DNA of 64,000 bases from positions 98,977,628-99,041,627 of the forward strand of contig CM044309.1 of NCBI GenBank assembly GCA_024291935.2, read 5' to 3'. The position numbers and the translations under genes are program-made. This document shows positions 43,526 to 55,676 of this stretch, in pieces (positions within the stretch are counted from its first letter, which is position 1; the number at the start of each line of letters is the position of its first letter). Under the pieces are notes generated by a model, which had not been told where the DNA came from, did not search any database, and was given only the letters and a program-made list of their open reading frames with translations. This stretch comes from Okapia johnstoni. Lineage: Eukaryota > Chordata > Mammalia > Artiodactyla > Giraffidae.

Positions 43526-45839
43526 AAAGAAAAGAGGAGATTTAGTGTAGATGTGTTGTGTGTCTAAAACATGTGTTATGTGTAGTGTCCTCTTGAGTTT
43601 AGCGGGTCCTGAGGTGTGGAATCTGACTCAGGCCTGATAATTACCGAAGAGATGATACATTGCCACTGTCACCGGCCTGACCAAAGAGGAGAGAGAATTA
43701 GAGGGACTCACTAGGAGCAAACTGTACTTTCACAGATGGCAGGAGAAAAAGTGTTATAAGTGTCTTTTTCTTTTTTCCCCAAAGCCAAGTAGAATCTAAG
43801 AGGGTCTTTGATACCCGCCAAAAGGCAAGTCTTTGTGAGGTGGATAGAGATAGGATGTGATGAACAGCAAACCAGAAGAGACGTATAAGCCACATTTTGA
43901 AGACTTTGAATGAAGGCTATTCATCAAAGGAATCTGGAGGAAAAATACAAAAGCAAAAGAAGCCCAAGGCAAGAATATGTCATTCCTTGTCTCTCCTTAC
44001 TCCCAAATCTCCTTTAGGGTCCACCAGGAACCAAGGCAAGTGTTACAGTTTCCAGACCTAAGTAGTAGTAAGCTGATGCAAGACAGAAAACAATATTAGC
44101 TTTCAGAGCTTTAATTATGATACTGAACCAAACACGTTGATCTCTAGTATGTTGTTCTTGGTTCCAAAGACAGTCAAGGTTTTGTTTTTTTTTTAAGTCT
44201 CAACATTACAAGAAAATCTTATGTGACCTCCCTGACATTTCATTCATGGACCAGGTAATCTCTTGTCTACAGATGGGGTTGGAGTGGACTATGGGGAAAA
44301 TGTCTTCTACTGTCTCTATATTGAGTCCAACAAATTCAGTATATTTGTTGGAACTCCTCAGTATTCACTTGATGACTGCATGCATGAATAAATTAATTAA
44401 GTCCCTGTTAAAGACTTCTGGTATTGTCATTGAAGTCAGATTCTAATAAAACTCAATCAGAAGTTCCTACAAAATCGCCACCTGCACTGGAAGGGTTATA
44501 GGCCAGGTAACCATGAAGAAATTGCACCTTTACTGAGCCAAAATTAAATGCATGTGCATCACTAATTAAGAGGGGGTGTATTTCCAAGTCTGCAATGTAG
44601 GAAACACAGGCAAATTATACAATTATTCTGCCTTTTCATACAAAGTCCTTTGAGGTAAAAAGATCTCACTAAGAACTGGTATAGAAGGAGGTGAAATGAG
44701 CAGAGGGGAGTTTATTAAGTCTATTTTTTTAGTGAGAAAAAATTTATAGACTAAGATTAATCAGAAAAACAGTTGGAAATATTGAGTGGTTGAAATTAAA
44801 GATAAAAAAAGGAAGGCGAAATAAATTTGGAGAAGAAACTGGTATGCAAATTACCTTTCCATATTTTATCCCATAATTTATTCCTAACTTGACTGAACCT
44901 TACCTCCTCCTCTGCCATATTCCCTGGAACTCATTTCATTTCTTAACTCCGAAAGAGTCTGTCATCCACTCAATGTATCATTTTATTCTCTGCGCAAACT
45001 AATTAATATTCATTCAAACATCTGTTACAGAATTTGTCATGTAACCAGAATGAAATTATTTATATGTAAGTATTCCTTGCTTTCCCTCTCCCTTTCCCTC
45101 TTGTTCTTCTCCCTTTCTAAAAAAAAAAAAAAAAAAAGATGTTTTCTGGTTAGTCATTGGATCATCATTTTGTAGGGCAGAATTTAAGTGACAGGTTGAG
45201 TTTCTTGAGGAAGGCTAGCAGAGTTAAGGCGCTGGTCCCTGCTCAATTGGGAACATCAAGTGAAGCTTCTGAGAAGGAAAGAGTAGACAGAATTATCTAG
45301 TGGAAGAAAAGATGATGTGGATAAAAGTCATTAGTGTGGCCATGTCAGTGATTGAGAGGAAGGGAACTTGGTGGCTTGCCAAAAGAGAGTTGGGTTTTGA
45401 TGGGAATCTGAGAGTGAGGGACAAAGAGAAGGCTTTGGAGCAACCGTGTGATTCGGAGGAGGCTGAAGCTCAGGAGAAATGATGAAGGGGGGTCTTAAGA
45501 AATGTTGCTATGGATTATAAAGCTGCTTCTATTAATATTCTTTAAAGGTTATACCTTGTGAAAAACACAGTAATTTCCTTATATAAAAGTCACTACTATT
45601 CTTCTTTTTCCCTTATTAAAAAAGGTTAGATAGCAAGTTAAGGGAGATGTTTATCTGAGAGAATATCTATCTATACCAATCATGACCTGATCATGGGTCT
45701 CTGCACTAGCATTGTTCTTGGCCTATAATGGCTTTAAACTTGATCATGTGTCCTCGGTCTGACAAACAGCTGAAAGGGAAAGTCTGACCAAAAGAGAAGG
45801 GCCTCTACTCCAGAATACAAATGCAAAATTATTACAGAT
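43526..45839. other. unique sequence
   Basis: No gene. Contains an A-run at 45119-45138. A 60-codon frame at 45300-45482 has no known domain. Confidence 0.4.
45119..45138. repeat. poly-A tract
   Basis: About 19 consecutive A with no attached recognisable retroelement. Confidence 0.85.
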
Positions 45840-46135
45840 AAAGCTCTTTTCCCCTTTCTCCTTGTTCCATTCTTTCTGCCTTGAAGCAGAATGGATATCT
45901 GCCACTGCAGCAGCCATCTTGGACCATGAAAATAAAAGCTAAGAACATCGAAAATCCCACAGACTTAGGTTCTGACTTATTAAGTTAAATACTAGTTATT
46001 GAACCACTGACCTAATGCCATTGACCACTGCTTTAGGATTTTTATATAGTGTGAGTAGAAGTAAATTCCTAATTGTTTCAACCACTGTCATTGGTTTTCT
46101 ATTACTTATCACTGGGTGTATTTTTAGCTTATCAA
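45840..46135 (+). mobile_element. old LTR/MER-like repeat (uncertain)
   Basis: gcagcagccatcttggacca, taaattcctaattgtttcaa and ccactgtcattggttttcta recall a mammalian-wide repeat 3' part. Family not assigned. Confidence 0.35.
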
Positions 46136-46325
46136 GTAGAGATCCTTCTAGATTGCTAGCAGTATCTCTAGGAATGAATAAAGTATCATTTCAAGCCAAA
46201 ACTGTTAGCATCTCGGGTATTAATTAGCTTTGTTATCACAACGCAAAATATCTATGTGACCAAGTTGGGAAAGCCTCAAGAAGAAAGCTTGTGTTCTGTA
46301 GTTTGCCTGTGTCTAATCTTATAAC

Positions 46326-46392
46326 CTCCTGGCATGCTGCAGTCCATGGGATCGCCAAGAGTCAGACATGACTTGGCTAATGAACAACAATC
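46326..46392 (+). mobile_element. Bov-tA 3' shard
   Basis: tggcatgctgcagtccatgg then gagtcagacatgacttggct and a gaacaacaa tail; the last 65 bp only. Confidence 0.8.
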
Positions 46393-47308
46393 TTATAACA
46401 AATAGTAAGTATGCTGTAGCAGCTTACTAAATGCTGGCTGAGCAAAAGACAACAAAGCAATAAAAAGAGGAACTACTAGTTCAGGTGTAAATACAGGTTC
46501 TTCAAAGTCAATTCTGAAAAGCTCTCTTTGATCAATACCTTTTCTCCTACCTTTCATTATTTGAAGTTTGAATAAATTAACTTTGAATTTTCTAAGTTCT
46601 AGGTTTCCAAATTCATCTCCCCTTCACATCAGCCCCACCCAACCCAGCCTTCATCACTGTTGCTTAGATGATCCATTGAACCCATAGGAAGCACTTGCAT
46701 CATATGTTTACATTCATTTTTTTTCTATGTGACAAGATGCTTGAATCAAAATACTGATTTACACATTCTGCATAAATTTACATATTAATGTTCAAGCATC
46801 CTTAACTCTATAATCTTGTAAAATAAAACCCAATTAATTAGTGCAACCTACTACAATTGTCTTTAAACCCAATATTCACAGCATGACACAGACTGTATTT
46901 TTAAACCAATTAATTTAATCACATTCTAGTTCTGAAAAAGCAGACACATGAAGACAAAGAGCTAATGACAGGCATGGAAAAAGAGATAGAACCAGAGGAG
47001 GCTAGAGCCCCCATATGGATTCAAACTTAACATCAATATTAACATCAAATTTGAGATTAGAAGTCTGAAAGTCAGAAATATTCATTAAAATGTTTAAGAA
47101 CCTAATGTCATCGGCAGCTGTTCTCTTGTGATAATAAGATATCTCTTCTGGATTTTAAAAAGGGACAATTAACTCTCAGTACAGTTGTATATAAGTTATG
47201 TTGTCAGAGATTATGTAAGAATTGGATTCTTGCCCCAGTCTACTACTGCAGTTGCTGCTTTCACTACAGTTCACACAGATGTCTCTTTTTATGGAGCTAT
47301 TACCTTTA
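46393..47308. other. unique AT-rich sequence
   Basis: Nothing recognised. Confidence 0.4.
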
Positions 47309-47392
47309 AGGTTGATGTTCAATCACTAAGTCATGTCCGGCTCTTTGAACCCTGTGCTGCAGTTCACCAGGCTTCCCTGTCCTGTGGTGGGA
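47309..47392 (-). mobile_element. BovB/Bov-A 3' shard
   Basis: tgttcaatcactaagtcatg and cagttcaccaggcttccctg match the shared BovB/Bov-A 3' end. Too short to say which. Confidence 0.65.
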
Positions 47393-47536
47393 AGGTTACC
47401 ATCACAGAATATAATATTTAATCCTTCTACAGTTATTTCATGTATGCTGTTTTCTCTCATTAATTTGTTCATAGTCTCTGCAAAGAGCAAGATGTGTTTT
47501 TGTAGGCTCCTATGTCCCTGGCAACACTAGAAGGAT

Positions 47537-48303
47537 CAGTTCAGTTCAGTCACTAGGTCATATCCAACTCTTTGTGACCCCATGAATTGCAGCACACCAG
47601 GCCTCCCTGTCCATCACCAACTCCCGGAATTTACCCAAACCCATGCCCATTGAGTTGGTGATGCCATCCAACTATCTCATCCTCTGTCAGCCCCTTCTCT
47701 TCCTGCCCCCAATCCTTCCCAGCATCAGGGTCTTTTCCAATGAGTCAACTCTTCGTATCAGGTGGCCAAAGTATTGGAGTTTCAGCTTCAACATCAGTCC
47801 TTCCAATGAACACCCAGGACTGATCTCCTTTAGGATGGACTGGTTGGATCTCCTTGCAGTCCAAGGGACTCTCAAGAGTCTTCTTCAACACCATAGTTCA
47901 AAAGCATCAATTCTTCGGCGCTCAGCTTTCTTCACAATCCAACTCTCACATCCATGCATGACCACTGGAAAAACCATAGCCTTGACTAGACTGACCTTTG
48001 TTGGCAAAGTAATATCTCGGCTTTTTAATATGCTATCTATGTTGGTCATAACTTTCCTTCCAAGGAGTAAGTGTCTTTTAATTTCATGGCTGCAATCACC
48101 ATCTGCAGTGATTTTGGAGCCCCCAAAAATAAAGTCTCTCACTGTTTCCACTATTTCCCCATCTATTTGCCATGAAGTGATTGGACCAGATGCCATGATC
48201 TTAGTTTTCTGAATGTTGAGCTTTAAGCCAACTTTTTCACTCTCCTCTTTCACTTTTATCAAGAGGCTTTTTAGTTCCTCTTCACTTTCTGCCATAAGGG
48301 TAG
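47537..48303 (-). mobile_element. BovB LINE, 5'-truncated
   Basis: cagttcagttcagtcactag to cttctgccataagggt (inverse). The minus-strand sense frame is open over two neighbouring pieces (about 47885-48331 and 47687-47875), separated by disruption near 47880, and covers the cysteine-rich C-terminal region. The plus-strand 189-codon frame is antisense. No clear target duplication found. Confidence 0.92.
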
Positions 48304-48749
48304 GTGTGCAATAACTTGAACCAGACAGCACTTTCTGAGTTGTGAAGGATAAAACATCTAAGAGCCATTATAGCTTTGCAGAGATCATTTAGTCTTATTT
48401 ATAAGTGACCCAGGGCACTGACCTGCTAAGGGACAATTTTGAGGAAAGTCATATTGCAGAAGTAGACCCACACATAGGCCAGTGTTGGAACGAACTGAGA
48501 AGAACTTAAGAGTTCAAGATAGTAGAGGAAATGATGGGAAAAATGATGAAAGATGAAGAATTATGAGGAAGTATCAGAAGTGATAAAAAAAAAAAAAGGT
48601 AGCAATGGGAATTCCATAACTTAAAAAATATCTAAAATTAGGACCTCAATATATAGGTTCAGTAGTGCCTTGAACACAGCAGGCTCAAAACAAATTTAAA
48701 AAATAAAAACTGAAGCACAGAAAGAAATTAAAATTTTTAATTAAAATTA
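48304..48749. other. unique sequence
   Basis: Contains an A-run near 48586-48597; no family recognised. Confidence 0.4.
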
Positions 48750-49870
48750 AAAATGGACAAGAGCCTACAGGACATGTGTGAAAAGCAGAAAATATAATAT
48801 TTATAAAAATTAGAGTATGAAAAAGAATTGAGAAAAAAAGAGTAAAACAATTACTGCAGAAATAATAACCGAGCATTTAAAAAATCATATAAAAGGCAGA
48901 AACCTACAAAATCACAAAGCTCAGCAAGCACTTAGTAGGATAAATACAAAGAAAACACACATGGACTCCTCTTGGTAAAATTGCTAAGCACTTGAGAAAA
49001 GTCTTTGAAGCAGAAAGCAATCGTCAAAGAATGCCAATAAGACTGATTACTTTCAGTAATCAACTTCTCAACAATAAAAATGTCTTCAAAGAGAAGACAA
49101 TAGAAAGACAAGTGCTGAAAGAAAATAAATACTAACCTATAACTCTGAACACCAAAATATTCTTTAAATATTAAAGAAATATGCTTTAGATCTTTTTGTT
49201 CAATGAAAGTATCTATTGCCACAGACAACTAAAAGGCTGGGGAGGGGCAGTTCTTCTAAAGAAACATTTCCCTAGACCAGACAGAGCAAAACAAGACCAG
49301 GAAAGAGTGAAGCGGTCCAGGAAGGGCAAATATGTAACTAAACTAAAAGAAATATTGACTGGAAAAAAAACAAATATAATTAATCTACAAGCCAAAGCAG
49401 AAACCAAACAATAAATTAGAAAATATTTTTAACTGACTGATAATGAGACACATTATTATCAAAACTTGTGGGATGCAGCCAAAGCCATGTCCAGAGAACA
49501 CTTCATGCATTAGAAAAGAAAAGAAGTCTAAAATTCAGGGACTGAAGCTTTTATTTTAAGGAACCAAAACAAAAATAGTGAATTAAGTAAACATTGAGAA
49601 ATATAAAATCTGCAAGCACAAATTAATGAAAAAATTTAAAGCATGTAATATAAAAAATCAACAGGCAAAAAGTTGTTTTTTAAAAAATATTAGTAAAATT
49701 GATGGAGTCCTGGCAAGGCATATTAAGTTAAGAGTAGAGAAAACCCAAATTATCAATATCAGAACTAAGAAAAGAGAAATCAGTACAAATTCTGGAGACA
49801 CTACAAGTTAGATTGTAAGTAATTTTATATCAATAAAGATTGTAATTTGAATGAAATGAATAATTTTTTA
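48750..49870 (+). mobile_element. old L1/HAL1-type LINE
   Basis: Diverged L1-like coding remnants: acaataaaaatgtcttcaaa and gtgctgaaagaaaataaata, then the ORF2-like stretch aaacttgtgggatgcagcca with agaaaagaagtctaaaattc and caaattatcaatatcagaac. Frames are fully broken. Confidence 0.65.
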
Positions 49871-49904
49871 ACATCAGCAAAATAAAGAAGAAAATATATT
49901 ATTG

Positions 49905-50225
49905 AATTTATAAGACAAAATTCAATTATAAAAGAAAAACAGACTCATGGGATAAACAGGTGGTTGTCATGGGGTGACGGGGTGAAGTAGATTTAGAGAT
50001 CCAGACCTCCAGCTATAAAATAAATAAACCACAGGGATGTAATATAAAGCACAAAGAGTATGCTCAATAATATTATAATGACCTTGTATGGGGGCAGATT
50101 GTCACTTGCCTCATCATGGTGGTCATTTCATAATATATACAAATGTCAAATCACTATGTAGCCCATCTGAAAAGGAATGTAATATTGTATGTAAAGTGTA
50201 CTTCAATAAAAACAATAAATAGAAA
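49905..50225 (+). mobile_element. L1 3' end (younger layer)
   Basis: gataaacaggtggttgtcat, ccagctataaaataaataaa, ggtggtcatttcataatata and acttcaataaaaacaataaa form a complete L1 3'UTR ending. It separates the two halves of an older L1. Confidence 0.7.
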
Positions 50226-50254
50226 TTTTAAAATATAATAGAACAAATAGATAG

Positions 50255-50655
50255 ATGGTTAACTTCGTTAGTCTTTAGTAAATGCAAATTTAAACCACAA
50301 TATGACACCAATACACCCCCATCAAAATAGCTAAAAAATGTCTAACACAATCCAGGGTTGGCAAAAATGTGAAACAACCAGAAGTCTCATACACTCATGT
50401 AGGAGGGCAAATTGCCATACTGACTTCAGAAAACTGTTTGAATGTATCTGCTAAGTATATGCCTACTTTATAATTCAGTGATTTCAATTCTAGAAAATAC
50501 CCTGGATAAATGCATACGTTCACTCCCCAAAAAAGATGAGCATAAAAGTATTCAATTCAGCAATACTTGCAATAGTCCCAAATGCTCATCAGCAAAAGAA
50601 GCACAAATAAACTGTAGGACATCCCTAAGGTGGAATATTATACAGTAACAAAAGT
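50255..50655 (+). mobile_element. old L1M LINE, middle piece
   Basis: aatgcaaatttaaaccacaa, ccagggttggcaaaaatgtg, agtcccaaatgctcatcagc and ggtggaatattatacagtaa follow the L1 3' coding/UTR order, continuing the element from before 49870. Confidence 0.72.
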
Positions 50656-51087
50656 TTGGAGGATGTCTTCAAAAGGACATGGCTGCTGGTGGACCTATGA
50701 GCTGGATCCAGGCAATCAGAGACGCCTCACACCCTCCCCGTCCTTGAAATGTACTTTCAACCTGCCATTCCCACACTAGGAGCTATTTCTAGAACATAGC
50801 CTTGAGCAAGGAAGGTGTTGTTGAGACCATCTGAATTGACTGTGTATCTGAACCCAGTTAAGTTCTCTATATAAACTTTTAAGGTTCTGGCAGGTGGATA
50901 CAAGTGTCCGCTTATTTTGTGGCCACCAAGACAAGCTGACATCTACCAATGTGGGATGATCTGCTTCTTTCTTTGGTTTCTCCTTGCCCTCTGTGTTTGG
51001 GGGACAATTTTAGATTTTACCTCTAAAGCTTCTGTGGTTTTGAAGCAGCAAAATAAATGTACTACAATTATACCTAACGATGTGGGC
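50656..51087 (+). mobile_element. solo-LTR-like insert in old L1 (tentative)
   Basis: About 430 bp foreign to the L1 it interrupts. It has a TATA-like ctctatataaac near 50868 and an aataaa about 180 bp later (near 51050), with the pyrimidine-rich stretch cttctttctttggtttctcc between, as in an LTR U3-R-U5 layout. Termini, target duplication and family were not identified; another class of insert is possible. Confidence 0.4.
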
Positions 51088-51178
51088 GAATCTAACAGAG
51101 TGTGAGAAAAAGAAGGCAGACACAAAAGAACATATATTGTTTGATTCCGTTTTTATACACATCAAAAATTGGGGAGTT
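51088..51178 (+). mobile_element. old L1M LINE, continuation
   Basis: ggcagacacaaaagaacata and ttgtttgattccgtttttat are the next segment of the L1 3'UTR after the LTR-like insert. Confidence 0.65.
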
Positions 51179-51345
51179 GGGACTTCCCTGGTGGTCCAAT
51201 GGCTAAGACTCCATGCTCCCAATGCAGAGACCCAGGTTTGATCCCTGGGCGGGGAACTAGATCCCTCATGTCACAACAGAAGATCCCACATGCTGCAACT
51301 AAGATCCAGTGCAGCCAAATGAATAATAAAATAAAAGAAATATAA
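51179..51345 (+). mobile_element. CHR-1-type SINE nested in old L1
   Basis: gggacttccctggtggtcca, ggtttgatccctgggcgggg and an aataataaaataaaag tail. Confidence 0.85.
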
Positions 51346-51570
51346 GTATTTTTGAAATGGAAGAACTAATCCCTGGCATTACCTTTGCTGAGCCAGTGAC
51401 TACAAGGAGACCTGAGAGTGGCTTCTGAATTCTGAGTCACAGTCTCTGAGCCTGGATGCTGGTCTGTATTCTAATGACATGAATCTGTTCACTTTCTAAA
51501 ATTTATTTATGGATTTGTGCATTGTTTGGTCGTGTATAACATTATACCTTATAAAAAGTTCAAAAAATTG
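51346..51570 (+). mobile_element. old L1M LINE, terminal piece
   Basis: The sequence after the CHR SINE (agccagtgactacaaggaga; tttatggatttgtgcattgt; aacattataccttataaaaa) fits the remaining L1M 3'UTR. Confidence 0.5.
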
Positions 51571-51639
51571 ATCACAGCATATACCTAGGATAGTATCTTG
51601 TGAAGAGTACATGAATGATTGTACTCTGCCAAATAATTG

Positions 51640-51835
51640 TGTGCAAGACACTCATAGAACTTTATTTATTATAAAACTTAATTCACAGGAAAAAAATCAA
51701 GGGAGTTGGTATTATTAGTCCCAGTTTCCCAGGGAAGCAATTAAGGATTAAAGAGTTTAAGAAACTTGTCAAAAGCGCAGTTAGTTAATGATGAGGGCTG
51801 TAATTCAGTCTATGATCTTCCTACCATGTAATTCT
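51640..51835 (-). mobile_element. MIR SINE
   Basis: tattattagtcccagtttcc, agaaacttgtcaaaagcgca and ggctgtaattcagtctatga in inverse MIR order. Confidence 0.7.
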
Positions 51836-52230
51836 TCCTCCTAAAAGTTATGGATTTTTAGAGCTAATCCACTTTGTAATAATTCATTATAAGCTAGCTT
51901 AATTCAATGTTGTCACAGATTGGGTCAAAACCTGTGAAAGGATAGGAAGGAAGCAGGATGGGCCCGAGGGAAGAGAAGTCTTTCTCCCAAAAACACCTCA
52001 GTCAGCCTGGCAGGGACCTTTGGTCCATCACTGAGCCCGAGTGGGTGAGTTTTTATACCACTCAGCTCTGGACTCGGGCTGTGCTGGGAAGGAGAGGATG
52101 TGGAGAGAGGTGACCCTCCATAGCTGAAAAGAGCACACAGCTAGAATCTGCCTGCTTATCACTCTTTCCACCATCAGCAGCAGGTCCTTCGTTGAAGACA
52201 GAGCTAGGCAGCACATCTCCAATTCTACCG
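51836..52230. other. unique sequence
   Basis: Nothing recognised. Confidence 0.4.
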
Positions 52231-52242
52231 CAAGGAGAACTT

Positions 52243-52556
52243 TTTTTAAATTAATTTCTTTTTGCTTGCACTGAATCTTTGTTGCTACACACGGGCTTTC
52301 TGTAGTCACGGAGAGCAGAGGCTACTCTCGAGCTTCGGTGCTCAGGCTTCTCACTGCAGTGGCTTCTCTTGTTGCAGAGCACGGAGCTCTAGGGTGTGCA
52401 AGCTTCAGTAGGTGCAGCTCGTGGGCCCTAGAGTGTGGGCTCAGTAGTTGTGGCTTAGTTGTTCCGAGAAAAGTGGAATCTTCCTGGATCAGAGATCGAA
52501 CATGTGTCCCCTGCTTTGGCAGGCAGATTCTTATCCACTGCACCACCAGGGAAGTC
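52243..52556 (-). mobile_element. CHR-2-type SINE, full length
   Basis: T-rich start, long body (cttctcttgttgcagagcac; gggccctagagtgtgggctc) and the inverse head (ctgcaccaccagggaagtcc). A perfect 12-bp target duplication, caaggagaactt, at 52231-52242 and 52557-52568. Confidence 0.92.
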
Positions 52557-52639
52557 CAAGGAGAACTTACTTGACCCTCACAGTAATCTTATAGGGTCGA
52601 TGTGCATGTATTCTGCACAGGGCCTTTGCACAACCTCTC

Positions 52640-53015
52640 ACCTCTATTAAGAACCCTCTTCCCTCAGTGACCTGTCCAAGTAACTCGCTTACTTCTTCAA
52701 GTCTTCAGTCAACCATCAGCTTCTCAATCTGAACAACGTATGTGAAGTTGCAACCAATTCCCATCCTTTGCTCCACATCCTCTTTACCTTATGCTACATT
52801 TGCTTCTTTCTTTGGCATAGATTGTTTCCTAGCATATTATGTTACTTATTTTTTTATATTATCTTGCTTTTTATTGGGCACATCCCCCTCCTAGAATGTA
52901 AACTCCACAATGACAAGAATCTTTGTTTTGTTTACTGATGGGTTCCTAGGATATTACTTGACACACAGTAGGTCTCAGTAAATATTTGTCTCATGAAATT
53001 GAATAAAACTTCATC
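52640..53015 (+). mobile_element. L2 LINE 3' end
   Basis: ctcctagaatgtaaactcca, tttgttttgtttactgatgg and cacacagtaggtctcagtaa, then an aaatatttgtctcatgaaat terminus; sense L2. Confidence 0.72.
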
Positions 53016-53342
53016 TTTACCCCTGGAGATGTACCCACTAGTGAAATATGATGAAGGTCAACATCAAAAGAAAAGGAAATTACAGCTTCCAGTGTGAGGA
53101 ATGAGGAGATGGATGCCTGCCCTTAGACAGAGGAAGTTGTGTTAAATAATTGTGTTGTTCATTAGTGTTCCCTGCTCCATTTTCCTCTAAGAGAATCTTT
53201 ACACTGTGTGTCGGTGATGAAGGAAGTAGGAAGAACAATAAAAGACTGACACTGCAGTAGGCACAATGAACAAGTTGCTAACAGTCTATTCCTGGACATT
53301 ATCTAGTTATGAGATAGAGCAGTTCCTACCTACAGAGTTAAG
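53016..53342. other. unique sequence
   Basis: Nothing recognised. Confidence 0.4.
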
Positions 53343-53357
53343 TAATAGATAACAAAA

Positions 53358-53580
53358 GGCTTCCCAGGTGGTGCTAATGGTAAAGAACCTGCCTGCCAAA
53401 GCAGAGGATGTAAGAGACGTGGGTTCAATCCCTGGGTCAGGAAGATCCCCTGGAGGAGGGCATGGCAACCCACCCCAGTATTCTTGCTTGGAGAGTCCCA
53501 CGGACAGAGGAGCCTGGTGGGGTTCAGTCCATAGGGTCGCACAGAGTCAGACATGACTGAAGCAGCTTAGCACACCGACA
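53358..53580 (+). mobile_element. Bov-tA SINE
   Basis: ggcttcccaggtggtgctaa to gagtcagacatgactgaagc. Target duplication taatagataa at 53343-53352 and 53581-53590; similarity extends further with two mismatches. Confidence 0.93.
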
Positions 53581-53654
53581 TAATAGATAATGAAAGTACA
53601 TAAATACTGGCATCTAGAAGAAGGTTAAAAATGTAATTGTCAATTCTAATAAAA

Positions 53655-53945
53655 ACTGTAATAACTTACATGCATTGAATGTTTATTATGTGTCAGTTAT
53701 AGTTTAAGTCCTTTTCATGAATTATCTTGTTTAATATTCACATTTCTATAAACTAGGATACCATCAGTCTCTCACTCCTATTAAAGCCATATTGTCGTGG
53801 CATCACAGTATAAAATTATTACTTTTACAGGTTAGAAAATCGAAGCTGAGAGAGATTAATCAAAGTCACAGATTTAGTCTGTGTTGAGGCCGAAGCTGAG
53901 CTCAGGCAGTCTGATTGCAGAGTCCATAACCATCCCGCATTATCC
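53655..53945 (-). mobile_element. MIR SINE with internal insertion
   Basis: Inverse MIR landmarks tgtttattatgtgtcagtta, gaattatcttgtttaatatt, ttacaggttagaaaatcgaa and caaagtcacagatttagtct are in order. About 60-70 bp of unrelated sequence (around 53760-53815) lies in the middle. Confidence 0.68.
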
Positions 53946-54845
53946 CCCCACACCTCCAACGGGACTTCACACAAATGTAAAAGCAACTTCTCTGTGATAA
54001 CCTCCTGATGTATTGGATGTGCCTGTTCCGCGTGTGGTGTTACCCTGACTCATCAGAGGGAAGTCAGGAGCCTCTGCAACTTGTTTCTGTGATTGTGCTG
54101 TGACTTGCTCACACACACGGCTCCCTGCGCGATGCTCCATCTGTCAGCTCCTGAGGTCCTCCCCCTGCCCGTGTCTACCCTCATCCACCCTTACAGGTGG
54201 TAGGAACCAGGGAGCGCAATCACAGAGAGTGAGCCTAGGTTTCCTTGAACCACCATCACGCTTCGCAGGACGTGCGGAGCCCCTGCTTTAGTCATCCCTC
54301 CATTCCTGGTTCCTGGGGTTTTCTTCTAAGCAGCAATACTGAAAAGTCTAACATTGGTCTTTCCCTTCCCTGACTTGGCCAGGTCTGCCGGAGCTAGACG
54401 TTCTCTCCAACCCATGAACTCAAGAGGAAAATCTTACAAACGCATTCGTGCCTTAACCTCAGTGCTTTGTTGGTGGTGCAAAATCCTCCTAAACTTTTCC
54501 CCAGACTTTCCTCAAAGGCAGAATTACTCGAGTCGTTGAGGCCCAGCTTCTAATTACTGAGACTTTCATTTGCATATGTGTCTTCTCATTAGCATCAGTT
54601 GTAGTGAGGCAGGGGTGGTGTTGAGCTGAGTGAAGCATTCCAGGTACAAGATTGCCCCAAACATAACTCGGATTAGTGAGAGCCATACTATGATGTAGAC
54701 TTTGCTCTATCTTGACATCAACAGAAAACAAACCATCCCACAGTTCTACTCTTTTTTCCTCTCTCCTTTCTTGGACCTCTGTACCTACCAGATCTAACAC
54801 TCTCTCTTCAATATCTGGCTGATAAATTCTCTTAGCTGATAATGA
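53946..54845. other. unique sequence
   Basis: Moderate GC at 54000-54330 with scattered CpG. Two octamer-type motifs, atttgcat (54568-54575) and attagcat (54588-54595), are 13 bp apart. The 123-codon minus frame at 54489-54860 shows no domain. Confidence 0.4.
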
Positions 54846-55059
54846 CCTCCTTCGTGGCATAGATAGTGAAAGAAACTACCTGCAATGCAGGAGACCCAGA
54901 TTCGATCTCTGGTTCAGGAAGATCCCCTGGAGAAGGAAATGGCAACCCAGTCCAGTATTTTTGCCTGAAGAATCCCATGGACAGAGGAGCCTGGTGGGCT
55001 ACAGTTCATGGGTTTGGAAAGAGTAGGACACGACTGAGTGACTAACACTTTCACTTTTC
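54846..55059 (+). mobile_element. Bov-tA SINE
   Basis: acctccttcgtggcatagat through gatcccctggagaaggaaat to aggacacgactgagtgacta. Confidence 0.9.
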
Positions 55060-55675
55060 AATAGTAACAATTAATAGCTTTCTCTCCCTCTCTTCTTCCT
55101 CTGGTTAAGATTTTCCAGGATCACTTCCACGTGCATCTCTTTGGCCTATACTTAGTCTCAGTGCTACAACCACCGTGACACAGGCTGAGAAATGTCACCT
55201 TGGGCATCCATGGGCCCAGCTGCCACTCAGGGGTGCTCTTATTAAAAGCAAGTCAGCTGCATAGAGTTGGACAAGTTGGGTTGTGGCATCAAGGAGAAAG
55301 GGGAGCATTGTTCTGGAAGTCAACTACCAGCTACCTTTTAGAAACTTGTTTGTACAGAAAGATGAGGGCTCCTTCCTGCCCAAACCTTCACCTCTCTGAC
55401 TGACTGAGAATTCTCTTGAAGAGCAGTACATGGTCCAGCTTGTTTTGCTTAGTTTTGTTTTTCTGTGTGCTGTTGAGCTGATGTGGTTTGGAAACAGAAT
55501 TGGTGGATGAGGAGGGTGACTGGAATAAGCATGACTGGGGAAGCTGAACAATTAGAGTGGAGAGAAGAGAAGAAAGCAGCTGGTCTGGGCAGAAGAAAGC
55601 TGAAGAAAACATGTGGTTAAACAGTTGTTCTTGGAGATTTTTTGGTTTTGTTTTGGAAATTGTACCGTACAAACT
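55060..55675. other. unique sequence
   Basis: No gene or repeat recognised. Confidence 0.4.
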
Positions 55676-55676
55676 A

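Noticed and set aside
46015..46227. 70-codon hydrophobic frame
   Set aside because: Overlaps a probable old repeat and shows no recognisable family.
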